DNA of 64,000 bases, taken from assembly GCA_016722515.1 (NCBI GenBank), contig JADKJE010000002.1:124001-188000 (forward strand), given 5' to 3'. Source of the DNA: Alphaproteobacteria bacterium. Its GTDB lineage: Bacteria > Pseudomonadota > Alphaproteobacteria > Rickettsiales > JADKJE01. Positions 36,779 through 46,710 of this stretch are shown one piece after another (within the stretch, counting starts at the first letter, position 1; the number at the start of each line of letters is the position of its first letter). The notes under the pieces were generated by a model. That model was given only the letters and a program-made list of their open reading frames with translations, searched no databases and was not told the origin of the DNA. Made by a program: the position numbers and the translations under genes.

Positions 36779-37684
36779 TCAACCAAAGCATGTCAATATT
36801 TTATCCAAATCATGTAGCGAATGAAACGCAATCGTCATACTACCACTGCCATTTTTCATATGGATATCGACGTGCAATCCAAGCTTATGGGATAATTCAC
36901 GCTCAATCGCCAGGACGTCTTCTGGCTTATTGACCTCCGAGTGCGCAACCTTCGCTGAAGCAGGCGTGGTTTTAGTCGTTTTTGGTTTAGATGGTTTTTC
37001 TTCGGCAATGCGTCTTTCTGTCTCACGAACCGACATATCATGATCAAGGATATCATGCGCAAGACCTAACGGATCCTCGGCGCCAAGCAATGCACGTGCA
37101 TGCCCCATCGATAACTTGCCTTGGTTTAGCCATGTTTTAATTTGACCTGGCAAAGCCAACAAACGCAACAAATTGGCTATATGCGACCGGCTCTTACCAA
37201 TGCGTTGCGATAATTGCTCCTGGGTGTACTCAAATTGCTCTATGAGTTGATGGTATCCTTGAGCCTCTTCCAGCGGGTTAAGGTCCTGACGCTGCACATT
37301 TTCAAGAAGCGCTATTTCCATCGCCTCTTTATCCGTCATCTCTTTTATAACGACAGGGATCTCCGTTTTTCCAGCAAGTTTAGACGCGCGCCATCGACGC
37401 TCACCTGCAACAATTTCAAAAACGCCCTGACCAACCGCTCTCACGACAATCGGTTGCAACACCCCATTTTGTTTAATCGACGTTGCCAATTCCTGCAATG
37501 CCTGATCATCAAAATGCTTTCTTGGTTGAAATTGTCCCGGCTCTATTTCATTCAATAAGAGGGTTTGAATAGCCCCTTCTTTGATTTCCTGCTGACGCCA
37601 GCGTTGAATATTATCAGAATCACCCAGCAATGCAGACAGACCTTTGCCCAATGCCTTTTGTTTCACGTGGAACACTTCACTCAT
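36779..37684 (-). CDS. parB: Chromosome partitioning protein ParB
   Basis: ParB binds parS sites and spreads as a CTP-dependent clamp. The N-terminal ALGKGLSALLGD leads to the CTPase/nuclease-like domain with QPRKHFDDQALQELA and GERRWRASKLAG. A helix-turn-helix (YTQEQLSQRIGKSRSHIANLLRLL) and a C-terminal dimer domain follow. At 301 residues it is normal. A parS site lies inside its first codons. The start overlaps the parA stop by 4 bases. Confidence 0.97.
   Translation of the reverse strand: MSEVFHVKQKALGKGLSALLGDSDNIQRWRQQEIKEGAIQTLLLNEIEPGQFQPRKHFDDQALQELATSIKQNGVLQPIVVRAVGQGVFEIVAGERRWRASKLAGKTEIPVVIKEMTDKEAMEIALLENVQRQDLNPLEEAQGYHQLIEQFEYTQEQLSQRIGKSRSHIANLLRLLALPGQIKTWLNQGKLSMGHARALLGAEDPLGLAHDILDHDMSVRETERRIAEEKPSKPKTTKTTPASAKVAHSEVNKPEDVLAIERELSHKLGLHVDIHMKNGSGSMTIAFHSLHDLDKILTCFG
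37659..37674. promoter_or_regulatory. parS: parS site inside parB
   Basis: TGTTTCACGTGGAACA, or TGTTCCACGTGAAACA on the other strand, matches the parS consensus TGTTNCACGTGAAACA. It encodes FHVK in the ParB N-terminus, the same arrangement as in spo0J of Bacillus. Confidence 0.85.
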
Positions 37685-38472
37685 ACAACATCCTCCAGTA
37701 TCGGTTGCTTTTGTTTATCTAACATTTCCTTGACTAACAACATATAGGCTTTTGAACCACTGCAGTTAATATCATATAACAGCGCAGGCTTACCATGAGA
37801 AGGCGCCTCTGACATTCTAACATTCCGTGGAATAACCTGTCTGTAGACTAACTGCCCAAAATGGTGCCTCACATCTTCTTCAACCTGTTCAGTAAGACGA
37901 TTTCGGCGATCAAACATGGTCAAGACAATCCCCTCAATCGCCAGGTCGGGATTCAATTTATTTTTCACCAATTCAACTGTATGCATCAAATGCGCCAACC
38001 CTTCAAGTGCGAAAAATTCACATTGAAGAGGTATCAGCAATCGGTTGGCCGCCACCAGCGCATTAATGGTAAGCAAGCCAAGCGATGGCGGACAATCAAT
38101 GATGATGTAATCATAGAGATGCGTAATTTTTTGAATTTGTTCCTTTAGTCTAAATTCTCGTTTTGGAACCTCGATCAATTCAACCTCAGCAGCAGACAAA
38201 TCAACGACTGTCGGGATAATATCCAGTCCTGGAACCAGGGTTCTTAAGAGCGCCTTCTCTATTGATTTATCATGAAGAATGACATCATAGCTTGAGACTC
38301 GCCGCATCTGTTGCGGGACGCCCAATCCAGTGCTTGCATTTCCCTGAGGGTCTAAATCTATAAGCAGCGAACGCTTACCTACTGCAGCTAGTGCCGTTGC
38401 CAAATTGATCGATGTTGTTGTTTTACCCACACCACCTTTTTGATTAACGATCGCTATAATACGACAATCCAT
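37681..38472 (-). CDS. parA: Chromosome partitioning ATPase ParA
   Basis: ParA is the MinD/ParA-type ATPase that moves ParB-parS complexes. The deviant Walker A motif KGGVGKTT lies at residues 12-19, with LLIDLDPQGNASTGLG and IIIDCPPSLG following. The length of 263 is that of chromosomal Soj-type ParA. AAGGAAAAC precedes the start. It is co-transcribed with parB. Confidence 0.97.
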   Translation of the reverse strand: MDCRIIAIVNQKGGVGKTTTSINLATALAAVGKRSLLIDLDPQGNASTGLGVPQQMRRVSSYDVILHDKSIEKALLRTLVPGLDIIPTVVDLSAAEVELIEVPKREFRLKEQIQKITHLYDYIIIDCPPSLGLLTINALVAANRLLIPLQCEFFALEGLAHLMHTVELVKNKLNPDLAIEGIVLTMFDRRNRLTEQVEEDVRHHFGQLVYRQVIPRNVRMSEAPSHGKPALLYDINCSGSKAYMLLVKEMLDKQKQPILEDVV

Positions 38473-38499
38473 AGACTGTTTTCCTTACGCTGAGAGCTA

Positions 38500-39141
38500 T
38501 TATTTTTTCATGCTAACATGCTTAATTCTAACAATCCATCCTTTTGCACTAGAGAGACTAGAAATTTTTTCATACTCCATAGCAAAGTGCTGCAAACATG
38601 ATGCGATTTCTGCGTTCACCGTTTGCCCTTTCATGAACAAACATTCGGTTTGTTCATGCAAAAAAGGCACTGACCATAACACCAATTTCTCCAACGGAGC
38701 AAGCGCCCTTGCCGTAATGACGTCACACGAAAAACTCTCCATTTTTTCTATGCGTTGTGAATGCACAACAATGTTTTTCTTAGTTGAAAATGCGGCCATT
38801 TCTTTTAAAAAAACAGATTTTCGTATGTCGGATTCAACAAGATGAACAATCGGCGCACACTCTGAAAAAGCCAAAACCAAACCAGGCAGCCCTCCCCCAG
38901 AACCAAAATCACATATATTTTTTGCACCCGCCGGAATCAACTTCGCCAATTGCAGTGAATCAAGAATATGGCGATTCCATATATCGTCAACTGTTGACGG
39001 TCCGATCAAATTAATCTTCTGATTCCAGCGAATCAGCTGTTCGACATATTTTTCTAACATCTCAAATGTTTCACGTGAAACATTAACATGTGCATTAAGC
39101 CACTCAAATCGATCCTGCGTTTTTAAAGATGGGGACGACAT
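38500..39141 (-). CDS. rsmG: 16S rRNA (guanine-527-N7)-methyltransferase RsmG
   Basis: RsmG methylates G527 in 16S rRNA. The SAM-binding motif is ICDFGSGGGLPGLVLA. The N-terminal VSRETFEMLEKYVEQLIRWNQKINL spans the usual helix and includes the parS-encoded VSRETF. The length of 213 is normal. It follows mnmG by 3 bases, in the conserved origin-proximal order mnmG-rsmG-parA-parB. Confidence 0.96.
   Translation of the reverse strand: MSSPSLKTQDRFEWLNAHVNVSRETFEMLEKYVEQLIRWNQKINLIGPSTVDDIWNRHILDSLQLAKLIPAGAKNICDFGSGGGLPGLVLAFSECAPIVHLVESDIRKSVFLKEMAAFSTKKNIVVHSQRIEKMESFSCDVITARALAPLEKLVLWSVPFLHEQTECLFMKGQTVNAEIASCLQHFAMEYEKISSLSSAKGWIVRIKHVSMKK
39067..39082. promoter_or_regulatory. parS: parS site inside rsmG
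   Basis: The perfect 16-base palindrome TGTTTCACGTGAAACA lies in the rsmG 5' region and encodes VSRETF. Confidence 0.9.
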
Positions 39142-39144
39142 AAA

Positions 39145-41028
39145 TTATGCAGCCATTTTTCTAGATGCCACGTGACGCAAATAAACAAGAATCGATATCA
39201 CTGCCGCAGGTGTTACACCAGGAATTCGACTTGCTGCACCAATGGTTGTTGGCTTGTTAAATTTTAATTTTTCACGCATTTCATTCGACAAAGAGCGTAT
39301 CTCGTTATAGTCAATATCGTCAGGGATTGCCAGCGCCTCATCGTGGCGGAAGGCTTTGATATCAGCTTTTTGTCTATCTAAATAAGAAGCATACACCGCT
39401 TCCGTAGTCAACTGTTCAATCATTGATTTGTTGATCTGCGCCACTTCAGGCCATAATGTAACAACCCCCTCCAACCCGATATTAGGATAACCAAGCAAGG
39501 TTAGGGCCGTGCGTTTAGTCCCATCTGGATTAATGTAAACCCCTCGTTTGGTTGCTTCGGAGGGCGAGATATGAAGGCTTGATAATTGCTGATGTGCCTC
39601 TTGTAATGCTTTCAACTTCTTAGCATACGCCAATCGTCTCTCTTCACCAACGCAACCGATGAGGATACCCTTTTCTGTAAGTCGTCGATCCGCATTATCG
39701 GCACGAAGTGATAAACGATACTCCGAACGAGACGTAAACATGCGGTAGGGCTCACTTGTGCCTTTGGTTATTAAATCATCAATCATCACCCCGATATAAC
39801 CATCCGCACGATCAATAATAAATTCCCCGTCTTCGCCGTGAGCTACCAATGCCGCATTAATACCTGCAACCACCCCCTGCCCCGCGGCCTCCTCATAACC
39901 GGTCGTTCCATTAATTTGTCCCGCCAAAAACAGGCCCGCAACTTTTTTGGTTTGTAGTGTTGGCTTTAATTCTCGAGGATCGACATAATCATATTCAATC
40001 GCATAACCTGGCCTGATCATCACAACATTTTCTAACCCAGGGATAGATCGTATGTAATCAAACTGCACCTCTTCAGGTAGAGAGGTTGAAACGCCATTGG
40101 GATAGATCGTATCGTCATTCAGCCCTTCTGGTTCTAAGAAAATTTGATGCGATGTTTTATCAGCAAATCGAACAATCTTATCCTCAATCGATGGACAATA
40201 GCGAGGCCCTACCCCCTTAATATGACCGGCATACATTGCCGAACGATGAAGGTTATCTCGAATAATCTGATGTGTTATTTCCGTTGTTCGCGTAATATAA
40301 CAAGGGATCTGAGGCACGTTAATGGCTGTGGTCAGATAAGAAAATGGCTCAGGTGGATTATCGCCGTGCTGAACATCCAAGCCTGACCAATCAATAGTCC
40401 GCCCATCCAATCGCGGTGGTGTTCCAGTTTTTAAACGCCCCATCACAAACTGGCACCGTTTAAGCGATTGGGATAAGCCCAGAGAGGGCTGCTCTCCCAC
40501 CCTGCCTGCTGGTATTTTAACATCACCGATATGGATAAGCCCGTCTAAAAATGTACCTGTCGTTAACACTACTGTCGCCGTTTTAATTTCAATACCATCA
40601 CTCAACCTTATTCCTACGATCTGCTGATGGTCGATGATGAGGTCGTCAACAACCCCATAATGCACATCCAAATTAGGATAATGAAGAATGACATCTTGCA
40701 TCGCAGCTCGATACAAGGCTCTATCAGCTTGCGCTCGCGGCCCCTGCACTGCAGGTCCCTTTTTGCGATTAAGAATTTTAAACTGAATTCCGGCACGATC
40801 AATGACACGCCCCATAACGCCGTCTAAAGCATCGACCTCTCGAACGATAGTCCCCTTGCCTATTCCGCCGATGGCTGGATTACAGGACATCTCACCGATA
40901 TTCTCTTTTTTTAGGGTGAACAGGGCTGTTTTTGCGCCCATACGTGCTGCGGCCGTAGCCGCCTCGGCTCCTGCATGACCTGCACCGATAACAATGACAT
41001 CATAATGGGGAAAGGCGGAGTGGGGCAT
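39145..41028 (-). CDS. mnmG: tRNA uridine 5-carboxymethylaminomethyl modification enzyme MnmG
   Basis: MnmG with MnmE modifies U34 of certain tRNAs, using FAD, tetrahydrofolate and NADH. The FAD-binding [17 protein letters not shown] is at residues 16-32. The [13 protein letters not shown] loop and the [16 protein letters not shown] motif are conserved. The C-terminal [14 protein letters not shown] helix binds MnmE. The length of 627 is typical. A parS site lies directly upstream of the gene. Confidence 0.98.
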   Translation of the reverse strand: MPHSAFPHYDVIVIGAGHAGAEAATAAARMGAKTALFTLKKENIGEMSCNPAIGGIGKGTIVREVDALDGVMGRVIDRAGIQFKILNRKKGPAVQGPRAQADRALYRAAMQDVILHYPNLDVHYGVVDDLIIDHQQIVGIRLSDGIEIKTATVVLTTGTFLDGLIHIGDVKIPAGRVGEQPSLGLSQSLKRCQFVMGRLKTGTPPRLDGRTIDWSGLDVQHGDNPPEPFSYLTTAINVPQIPCYITRTTEITHQIIRDNLHRSAMYAGHIKGVGPRYCPSIEDKIVRFADKTSHQIFLEPEGLNDDTIYPNGVSTSLPEEVQFDYIRSIPGLENVVMIRPGYAIEYDYVDPRELKPTLQTKKVAGLFLAGQINGTTGYEEAAGQGVVAGINAALVAHGEDGEFIIDRADGYIGVMIDDLITKGTSEPYRMFTSRSEYRLSLRADNADRRLTEKGILIGCVGEERRLAYAKKLKALQEAHQQLSSLHISPSEATKRGVYINPDGTKRTALTLLGYPNIGLEGVVTLWPEVAQINKSMIEQLTTEAVYASYLDRQKADIKAFRHDEALAIPDDIDYNEIRSLSNEMREKLKFNKPTTIGAASRIPGVTPAAVISILVYLRHVASRKMAA

Positions 41029-41053
41029 ATTGCTTTATTCTATGATTAGTTGC

Positions 41054-41069
41054 TGTTTCACGTGAAACA
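41054..41069. promoter_or_regulatory. parS: Intergenic parS site between mnmE and mnmG
   Basis: A perfect TGTTTCACGTGAAACA palindrome, extended by GC and GC at both ends, lies 26 bases upstream of mnmG. Confidence 0.92.
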
Positions 41070-41187
41070 GCTTATAAAAAGGAATTGGATTGGATTACAT
41101 CGCTTACCCTCCTCTTCTCAGGGGCAAATCGACCGATAATCCAGTTGCTCTCTATAAACTGGTCGTGGCTATTTTACCACAAAACCC

Positions 41188-42516
41188 TTATTTTCCTATA
41201 CAAAACTCTGAAAAGATCCGCCCCAATATATCCTCCACATCAATCTTTCCGGTAATTCTGCCTAACGATGACGCTGCATATCGGAGATCTTCAGCAACTA
41301 ATTCGATCGGATTTTCTAAATTCAATTCCATCAACATCTTCAATACACTTACAAGCGTTTCCCTATAACGGGTACGGGTTATGATGGGCTCGTTAGAAAC
41401 TTGATATCTCTGTTGAATCTCCTCAGCCAGGGTCGTCAACAAGCGATCGATACCCTCTGTGGTCCTTGTTGAAATTCTAAGAACGCGCTCGTCTTTGACA
41501 TCGGTAGATCCTCTGGATACTAAATCGACTTTATTTACCAGAATAAGGGGGCGCGATCCCAAATAACGCTCAAACGGCTTTAATTGCGATTCTAAAGGCG
41601 ATGTAGCCTCACACATAATCAACAGTATGTCAGCATCCTCGGCTACCTTCGTTGCTCTTTTAATGCCTTCTTGTTCGATCACATCATCCGTCTTGGCACG
41701 AATGCCTGCCGTATCCACAAGGGATACCGCATAACCTTGCAAATCCAAATGGACCTCCAGCACATCACGTGTGGTTCCCGCAATCTCGGAAACGATTGCG
41801 ACCTCTTGGTTGGCTAACAGATTCAACAAACTTGATTTACCGACATTGGGCGCACCCAAAATAGCAATACGCAAGCCTCTACGTACTCTTTCGCCCCTAG
41901 ACCCGTCTTGCAGATGTCTGGAAATCACGGCACAGAGATCTGCAAGCTGCAGTCGCATACGATCAAGTACATCGGTAGGAATTTCTTCTTCGGGAAAATC
42001 GATATGGGCTTCGACCAACATTTGAATCGTCATTAATTGGTGACGCCAATCTTCATAGAGATGGAGCAATCCGCCCTCCATCTGACGAACAGCCTGCTTG
42101 CGTTGCATATCGGTTTCCGCTTCAATAAGATCGGCCAATCCTTCTGCCTGGGTTAAATCCATTTTTCCATTGAGGAATGCGCGCTTTGAAAATTCACCTG
42201 GCTCTGCCAAACGATACCCTGAAATGGATGAAAGCTGGTTAAGACAAGCTTGTATTACGGCCCTGCCCCCATGCACATGAAATTCAATAACATCTTCGCC
42301 TGTAAAACTTCGCGGCCCTTGAAAGAAAAACACCAGACCATGATCAATGACATCCCCACTCAGATGATAGAGCTTGCAATAATGAGCGTATCTTTCCTGA
42401 GGTAAGATGATCTTGAAAGCATCCAAACATTGTTTGGCCTGTTCACCAGACACACGAATAACAGCCACACCAGATTTGCCCAATATCGTTGCCAACGCAT
42501 AAATCGTATCCTTCAT
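41188..42516 (-). CDS. mnmE: tRNA modification GTPase MnmE
   Basis: MnmE is the GTPase partner of MnmG in U34 modification. The tetrahydrofolate-binding N-terminal domain (AVIRVSGEQA) and the helical domain flank the G domain. G1 is GAPNVGKSSLLN, G3 is DTAGIR and G4 is NKVD. The C-terminal FCIGK carries the catalytic Cys. I chose the ATG at 42516, giving MKDTIYALAT; the GTG at 42522 is less like the family. It partly overlaps the end of the preceding GS-like gene region. Confidence 0.97.
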   Translation of the reverse strand: MKDTIYALATILGKSGVAVIRVSGEQAKQCLDAFKIILPQERYAHYCKLYHLSGDVIDHGLVFFFQGPRSFTGEDVIEFHVHGGRAVIQACLNQLSSISGYRLAEPGEFSKRAFLNGKMDLTQAEGLADLIEAETDMQRKQAVRQMEGGLLHLYEDWRHQLMTIQMLVEAHIDFPEEEIPTDVLDRMRLQLADLCAVISRHLQDGSRGERVRRGLRIAILGAPNVGKSSLLNLLANQEVAIVSEIAGTTRDVLEVHLDLQGYAVSLVDTAGIRAKTDDVIEQEGIKRATKVAEDADILLIMCEATSPLESQLKPFERYLGSRPLILVNKVDLVSRGSTDVKDERVLRISTRTTEGIDRLLTTLAEEIQQRYQVSNEPIITRTRYRETLVSVLKMLMELNLENPIELVAEDLRYAASSLGRITGKIDVEDILGRIFSEFCIGK

Positions 42517-42518
42517 GT

Positions 42519-43436
42519 TCACTGAGCGTCCTCCTTGTTGTTAGAAGAGATTGGCTTTAATTCATATTGTTCTAGAATTACGCCCTCTTTGCTCCATTGA
42601 AGCACTTGATTATAATCCCTTGGAAAAGGTGGATAATTATAGGGCGCCTCACCATACATTTTATCGAAAGCATTGCCATGCACTTTTGGGCCTACCGTTA
42701 ATTGTTGTGTCATTCCGTAATGGATCCCCACCATAATCGCCGACAATACGAGATACGGATCCGCGTCGGCCGAAGCAATGCGATGTTCTATTCTTCTTTT
42801 TTCAGGCAACAAGGTACAGTCCGGAAGACGTAAGGCAACGGTTCGATTATTCCCACCCCAACACATTCTGGCAGCGACACTCACATGAGAAATAAATCGC
42901 TTAAGTGCTTCTGGTTGGGGACAGAAAAAAATCATCGATTCAGGCATCGTTGCCAGTAATCCAGCGACACTTGCTTTTAAAGAAGCCGTTTCATCCTCTT
43001 TGGATGATGATTTTTGATATAGATTCTGCCCGTGTGGCACGGTGAGCAAGGACAGGTGGAAATGCATCCCATTCCCAATCTGTCCGTCCATGGGCACGGC
43101 CGAGAAATCAACACGATACCCCAGATTTTTCAGAGGCGCAGCTATTCCTTGTTTAAACTGGATGATTTGATCACATAACGTTACACCATTCATCACGGGC
43201 GAAAAAACAGCCTCAAACTGCAACTCTCCAGCTTCTTGGTCAATACGCTCAATTGGCAAATGATACTCCTGGCAAAAGGCCGCCAGTGCTTCAGCATCTA
43301 TTGGCTGAGCGGTGCTATCTTCGCTTAATGGTCGGAGATAAAATTCAATTTCAGCGCCCACATACACAAAGGCCTTCAGAGCCTTCACAAACGTAAACTG
43401 AAACTGCTCAAGCCAATTCCGCGACGAATCAACCAT
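42519..43436 (-). CDS. Glutamine synthetase-like catalytic domain protein (short)
   Basis: The 305 residues cover the glutamine-synthetase catalytic fold. Metal and substrate motifs are visible: GAEIEFYL, EAGELQFE, GNGMHFHLSL, WGGNNRTVALRLP and RRIEHRIASADADPYLVLSA. The N-terminal beta-grasp domain of normal ~450-residue enzymes is missing. The start is fixed by the TAATG overlap with trxA, so truncation is not an artefact of start choice. It may be a GS-family ligase for another amine, such as gamma-glutamylpolyamine, or a degraded enzyme. No nitrogen regulatory genes lie nearby. Confidence 0.8.
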   Translation of the reverse strand: MVDSSRNWLEQFQFTFVKALKAFVYVGAEIEFYLRPLSEDSTAQPIDAEALAAFCQEYHLPIERIDQEAGELQFEAVFSPVMNGVTLCDQIIQFKQGIAAPLKNLGYRVDFSAVPMDGQIGNGMHFHLSLLTVPHGQNLYQKSSSKEDETASLKASVAGLLATMPESMIFFCPQPEALKRFISHVSVAARMCWGGNNRTVALRLPDCTLLPEKRRIEHRIASADADPYLVLSAIMVGIHYGMTQQLTVGPKVHGNAFDKMYGEAPYNYPPFPRDYNQVLQWSKEGVILEQYELKPISSNNKEDAQ

Positions 43437-43756
43437 TAGGCAATCTGTTCTTCAACCCATTTTAAAAGGACGCTCTTAGGGAGAGAGCCTACTTTCGTAG
43501 CAGCAACTTTGCCATCTTTGAATAAAATCAAGGTTGGAATACCTCTTACACCATACCGAGTAGGTGTTTCAGGATTGTGGTCAATATTGACTTTATAGAC
43601 TTCAAGACTATCTGCTTTTTCTTTAGCGATCTCTTCAACGATTGGGGTCAATTGACGGCATGGCATACACCATTCAGCCCAGAAATCCACTAATACGGGT
43701 TTGGATGATTTAAGCACATCCTGCTCAAATTTTTGGTCTGTTGTGTCGTTTGCCAT
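43436..43756 (-). CDS. trxA: Thioredoxin
   Basis: This 106-residue thioredoxin has the usual fold and a redox pair at Cys30 and Cys33. The active site reads WCMPC rather than the almost universal WCGPC of TrxA. The cis-Pro segment RGIPTLILF is present. Its position directly after addA is the conserved alphaproteobacterial arrangement. Its stop overlaps the GS-like start as TAATG. Confidence 0.95.
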   Translation of the reverse strand: MANDTTDQKFEQDVLKSSKPVLVDFWAEWCMPCRQLTPIVEEIAKEKADSLEVYKVNIDHNPETPTRYGVRGIPTLILFKDGKVAATKVGSLPKSVLLKWVEEQIA

Positions 43757-43799
43757 AAAAGCTCCTAAATAGCCCCAGTCTACTATACTTATCCACTCT

Positions 43800-43827
43800 C
43801 ACATCAAGAGTGGCACATCAAGAGTGG
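43800..43827. repeat. 14-bp perfect tandem repeat upstream of trxA
   Basis: CACATCAAGAGTGG occurs twice without spacing, between addA and trxA. CACTCT just before it can pair with the AGAGTG inside the unit. Confidence 0.7.
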
Positions 43828-43887
43828 GTATACTCTACATATTTAGGTATGAATTGTTAAAAATCAAGGGTTATTCCTCCCACTATC

Positions 43888-46674
43888 TTAAGAAAAATGA
43901 TCATACTCACTTTCAACAAAGGGCGCAGATGCCCCAAAAGCAATCATTCCACGTGCGTTAGAGTGAGATGCCAGCTGCGATAAAGATCGTCTGACTAGAT
44001 CATACCAGCTGGATCGACTCGGGTTTTTCAAACCGGTTTTGCCAGATATATGCAACTCATCCTCCGCGCGCGTGAGCGCTACATACAGCAATCGTAATGA
44101 TTCTTGATAATCGTGCTGATTTTCATATTCTTTGACCGCAAAAACCAAATCATTGGCTATTTCTTTTTTCTTCACCCACAGTGGAATCGAAACCTCTTTT
44201 CCTAACCAGAGGATACTGTTTTGTGTGGATGAAAACCCGTGGGCATCCGGAATAATAACGATCGGAGCCTGCAATCCTTTTGAGGCATGCACCGTCATAA
44301 TCCTCACTTCCTTTACTCCTGACTCTAATTCACGTTTAATCGTTACGCTACCTTCATCAACCCATTGCAGAAATTCTTGGAGATGAAAACCGTACATGTG
44401 CTGATAGGATAACACAAGTTCAAGAAACGCTTCTATTGGCTCCATGACCTCATGCCCCATCTGCTTGATACAGCGTTCTTTACCCTCCTCGATTTCGAGC
44501 AATTCACTGAAAAAACTAAATGGATCCCTGTAATTTGCCATTTCGCTATAACGATGCAACGTTGCACACGCCGCCTGAGCCCATGGCGATGATACGTTTT
44601 GGAGCCTCTCCCAAACGGTTTCCGTGCCGCGGTTATAGCATAGGGAATATAAATCTTCTTCGCTTACACCAAAAAAAGGCCCCTTTAAAACGGTAGCCAG
44701 GGTTAAATTATCCTCGGGCAACAAAACGGCTTGAGCAAAGGCAAGCAAATCTTTTACCACCAGCGTTTCCATCAAATCCAACCGATCGACTCCCGCCACA
44801 GGCACACCCAATTGTCGGCAGGCTCTGATAAATTCAGTCACAAATGGCCCCCGCTTCCTCACTAGCAACAAAATATCCCCTGGCTCAATGTCTCTTTCTT
44901 TGGCAGGTAAATAGCGTTTATCCTCTAACCAGCCGTTGATAATATCAGCCCACGCATAGGCTAATGATTTTTCCGGTGAAAGGCTTCTCTTTTGTTCAAT
45001 CGGCATGAGCCATCCGTTATTCTCAGCACCATTATCCTCTTGCTGATCATCCATTGAATCCTCATCCTTATTTTCCAGCAACCCCCAGCACACAACAGAG
45101 CCTAACTGACCCAACCTATAGGCCGGATGGGTCATACCTTCTTGACGCGTTTCATCGAATTCCGGCTGAATCAGCACCTGATCCACACATTCAAGCACTT
45201 GGGTCGTTGATCGAAACGACACCTCTAGATTAACGAACCGCAAAGGCGACATTCTATCTGCCCACGCATGGGACAACAGCTCTTTCATGTGGTGGTAAAG
45301 GGAAATATCAGCACCCTGAAACCTGTAAATCGATTGCTTTTCATCGCCCACCACAAATAAGCTGCGATGTTCATGCTGGCTCCCCTCCAGGAATCGTTCA
45401 CACAAAGACAGAATAACCTGCCATTGTTCTTTACTGGTATCCTGTGCTTCATCCACCATCAAATGGTGAATTTTTTGATCTAATTTATACTGCACCCATG
45501 TGCCATATTGGTCGCTTGACAATAAAGCCAGCGTCGTATGAATTAAATCTCCATAATCAAGGACTCCCGCCTCGTTTTTAGATTGTTGATAATATTCTAA
45601 TAAGCGATGTGCCAAAATAATAAAAGCTCGCGTACTTTTATAGAGGAGTAGAGACGCTCTCTTATTTTGAAAAACCATGACCCTTTTGATTTCCGCTTCC
45701 ACCATCGTCTCTAATTCGACAAAGCGTTGCTGCATCGCTTTGGTAATCGCTATTTTCTTTGGCTCCTGTGGATTAGAAGCGCTGACATATAATTTGATAT
45801 AATGATCAAGGCTACGTATTCTTTCTGGTGTGCTTAATCCTATCCAGTTTTTTATATCCTGAGCCAGCTTTGATTCCTTTGTCTTTCCATGCTCAAGCTT
45901 GCTTGCCATATCAGCAAGATGCGCAAGATCTTGGCAAAAATCAGCCTCCAGACGCCCCAAGTCGGCATGCTCGTCCACATCAAGAATCGCCGGAAGTGTT
46001 GCTAGCACAGCGTCCAGGCTCCGTCCTTGAAACATTCTTACCAACTGAGACCGTCCCTGCATTACCATATCGTGGAGCATTTCTCCAAGCGTCGCCTCCT
46101 GATAATAATCACTTACAAAATCAATGGCTTCTTTTAACAAACGCTGGCCATCAACATCAGCCAGTGCCAATAGTTTTCTGCGCGCCTGTAACATGAGCAA
46201 TTTAGAATCACGATCTTCCAATAATTGAAAGAGAGGATTTATCCCCGCTTCATCAGGAAACTGACTTAACAATGCTTGACAAAAACTATGAATCGTTTGA
46301 ATTTGCAGTGTTCCCGCCTCGTCAATCATCCGAATAAACAGTTGGCGCGCCAACTGCATATGATGCTCTGATGCCGTATCCTCGCCTCTTAATAACGCCA
46401 ATTCCTGTTCAAGCCTTTCCGGGCTAAGCGACACCCACGCCCCCAACCGGTTGAAAATCCGCTGGGTCATTTCACCTGCGGCTGCTTTGGTAAAGGTCAG
46501 ACACAAAATATGGCTGGGATGGACGCCTTCTAGTAACAATCGAATATAGCGATCGACCAACACCTTGGTTTTTCCAGTACCCGCATTGGCATTAACCCAT
46601 ACCGAAGAAAAGGGATCCGAAGCCTCTTGCTGTCTTTTTAAAATCGTTTGATTCAAACTGGGGCTTACACGCAT
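43888..46674 (-). CDS. addA: AddA-type UvrD/RecB-family helicase without nuclease domain
   Basis: AddA is the helicase-nuclease of the AddAB double-strand-break repair complex. The helicase motifs are complete: Walker A ANAGTGKT (28-36), LMVDEAQDTS, VGDEKQSIYRFQGAD, TVHASKGLQAPIV and YVALTRAEDEL. The protein stops 65 residues after the last motif at 928 residues. Family members are about 1100-1180 and end in a RecB-type nuclease domain, which is absent here. Only about 130 bases separate it from trxA, too few for a lost domain. AddB, normally just upstream, is replaced by a tRNA gene. Confidence 0.88.
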   Translation of the reverse strand: MRVSPSLNQTILKRQQEASDPFSSVWVNANAGTGKTKVLVDRYIRLLLEGVHPSHILCLTFTKAAAGEMTQRIFNRLGAWVSLSPERLEQELALLRGEDTASEHHMQLARQLFIRMIDEAGTLQIQTIHSFCQALLSQFPDEAGINPLFQLLEDRDSKLLMLQARRKLLALADVDGQRLLKEAIDFVSDYYQEATLGEMLHDMVMQGRSQLVRMFQGRSLDAVLATLPAILDVDEHADLGRLEADFCQDLAHLADMASKLEHGKTKESKLAQDIKNWIGLSTPERIRSLDHYIKLYVSASNPQEPKKIAITKAMQQRFVELETMVEAEIKRVMVFQNKRASLLLYKSTRAFIILAHRLLEYYQQSKNEAGVLDYGDLIHTTLALLSSDQYGTWVQYKLDQKIHHLMVDEAQDTSKEQWQVILSLCERFLEGSQHEHRSLFVVGDEKQSIYRFQGADISLYHHMKELLSHAWADRMSPLRFVNLEVSFRSTTQVLECVDQVLIQPEFDETRQEGMTHPAYRLGQLGSVVCWGLLENKDEDSMDDQQEDNGAENNGWLMPIEQKRSLSPEKSLAYAWADIINGWLEDKRYLPAKERDIEPGDILLLVRKRGPFVTEFIRACRQLGVPVAGVDRLDLMETLVVKDLLAFAQAVLLPEDNLTLATVLKGPFFGVSEEDLYSLCYNRGTETVWERLQNVSSPWAQAACATLHRYSEMANYRDPFSFFSELLEIEEGKERCIKQMGHEVMEPIEAFLELVLSYQHMYGFHLQEFLQWVDEGSVTIKRELESGVKEVRIMTVHASKGLQAPIVIIPDAHGFSSTQNSILWLGKEVSIPLWVKKKEIANDLVFAVKEYENQHDYQESLRLLYVALTRAEDELHISGKTGLKNPSRSSWYDLVRRSLSQLASHSNARGMIAFGASAPFVESEYDHFS

Positions 46675-46710
46675 GATAATAGATTACTCCAAAATAAAAC
46701 CAATATCCCT

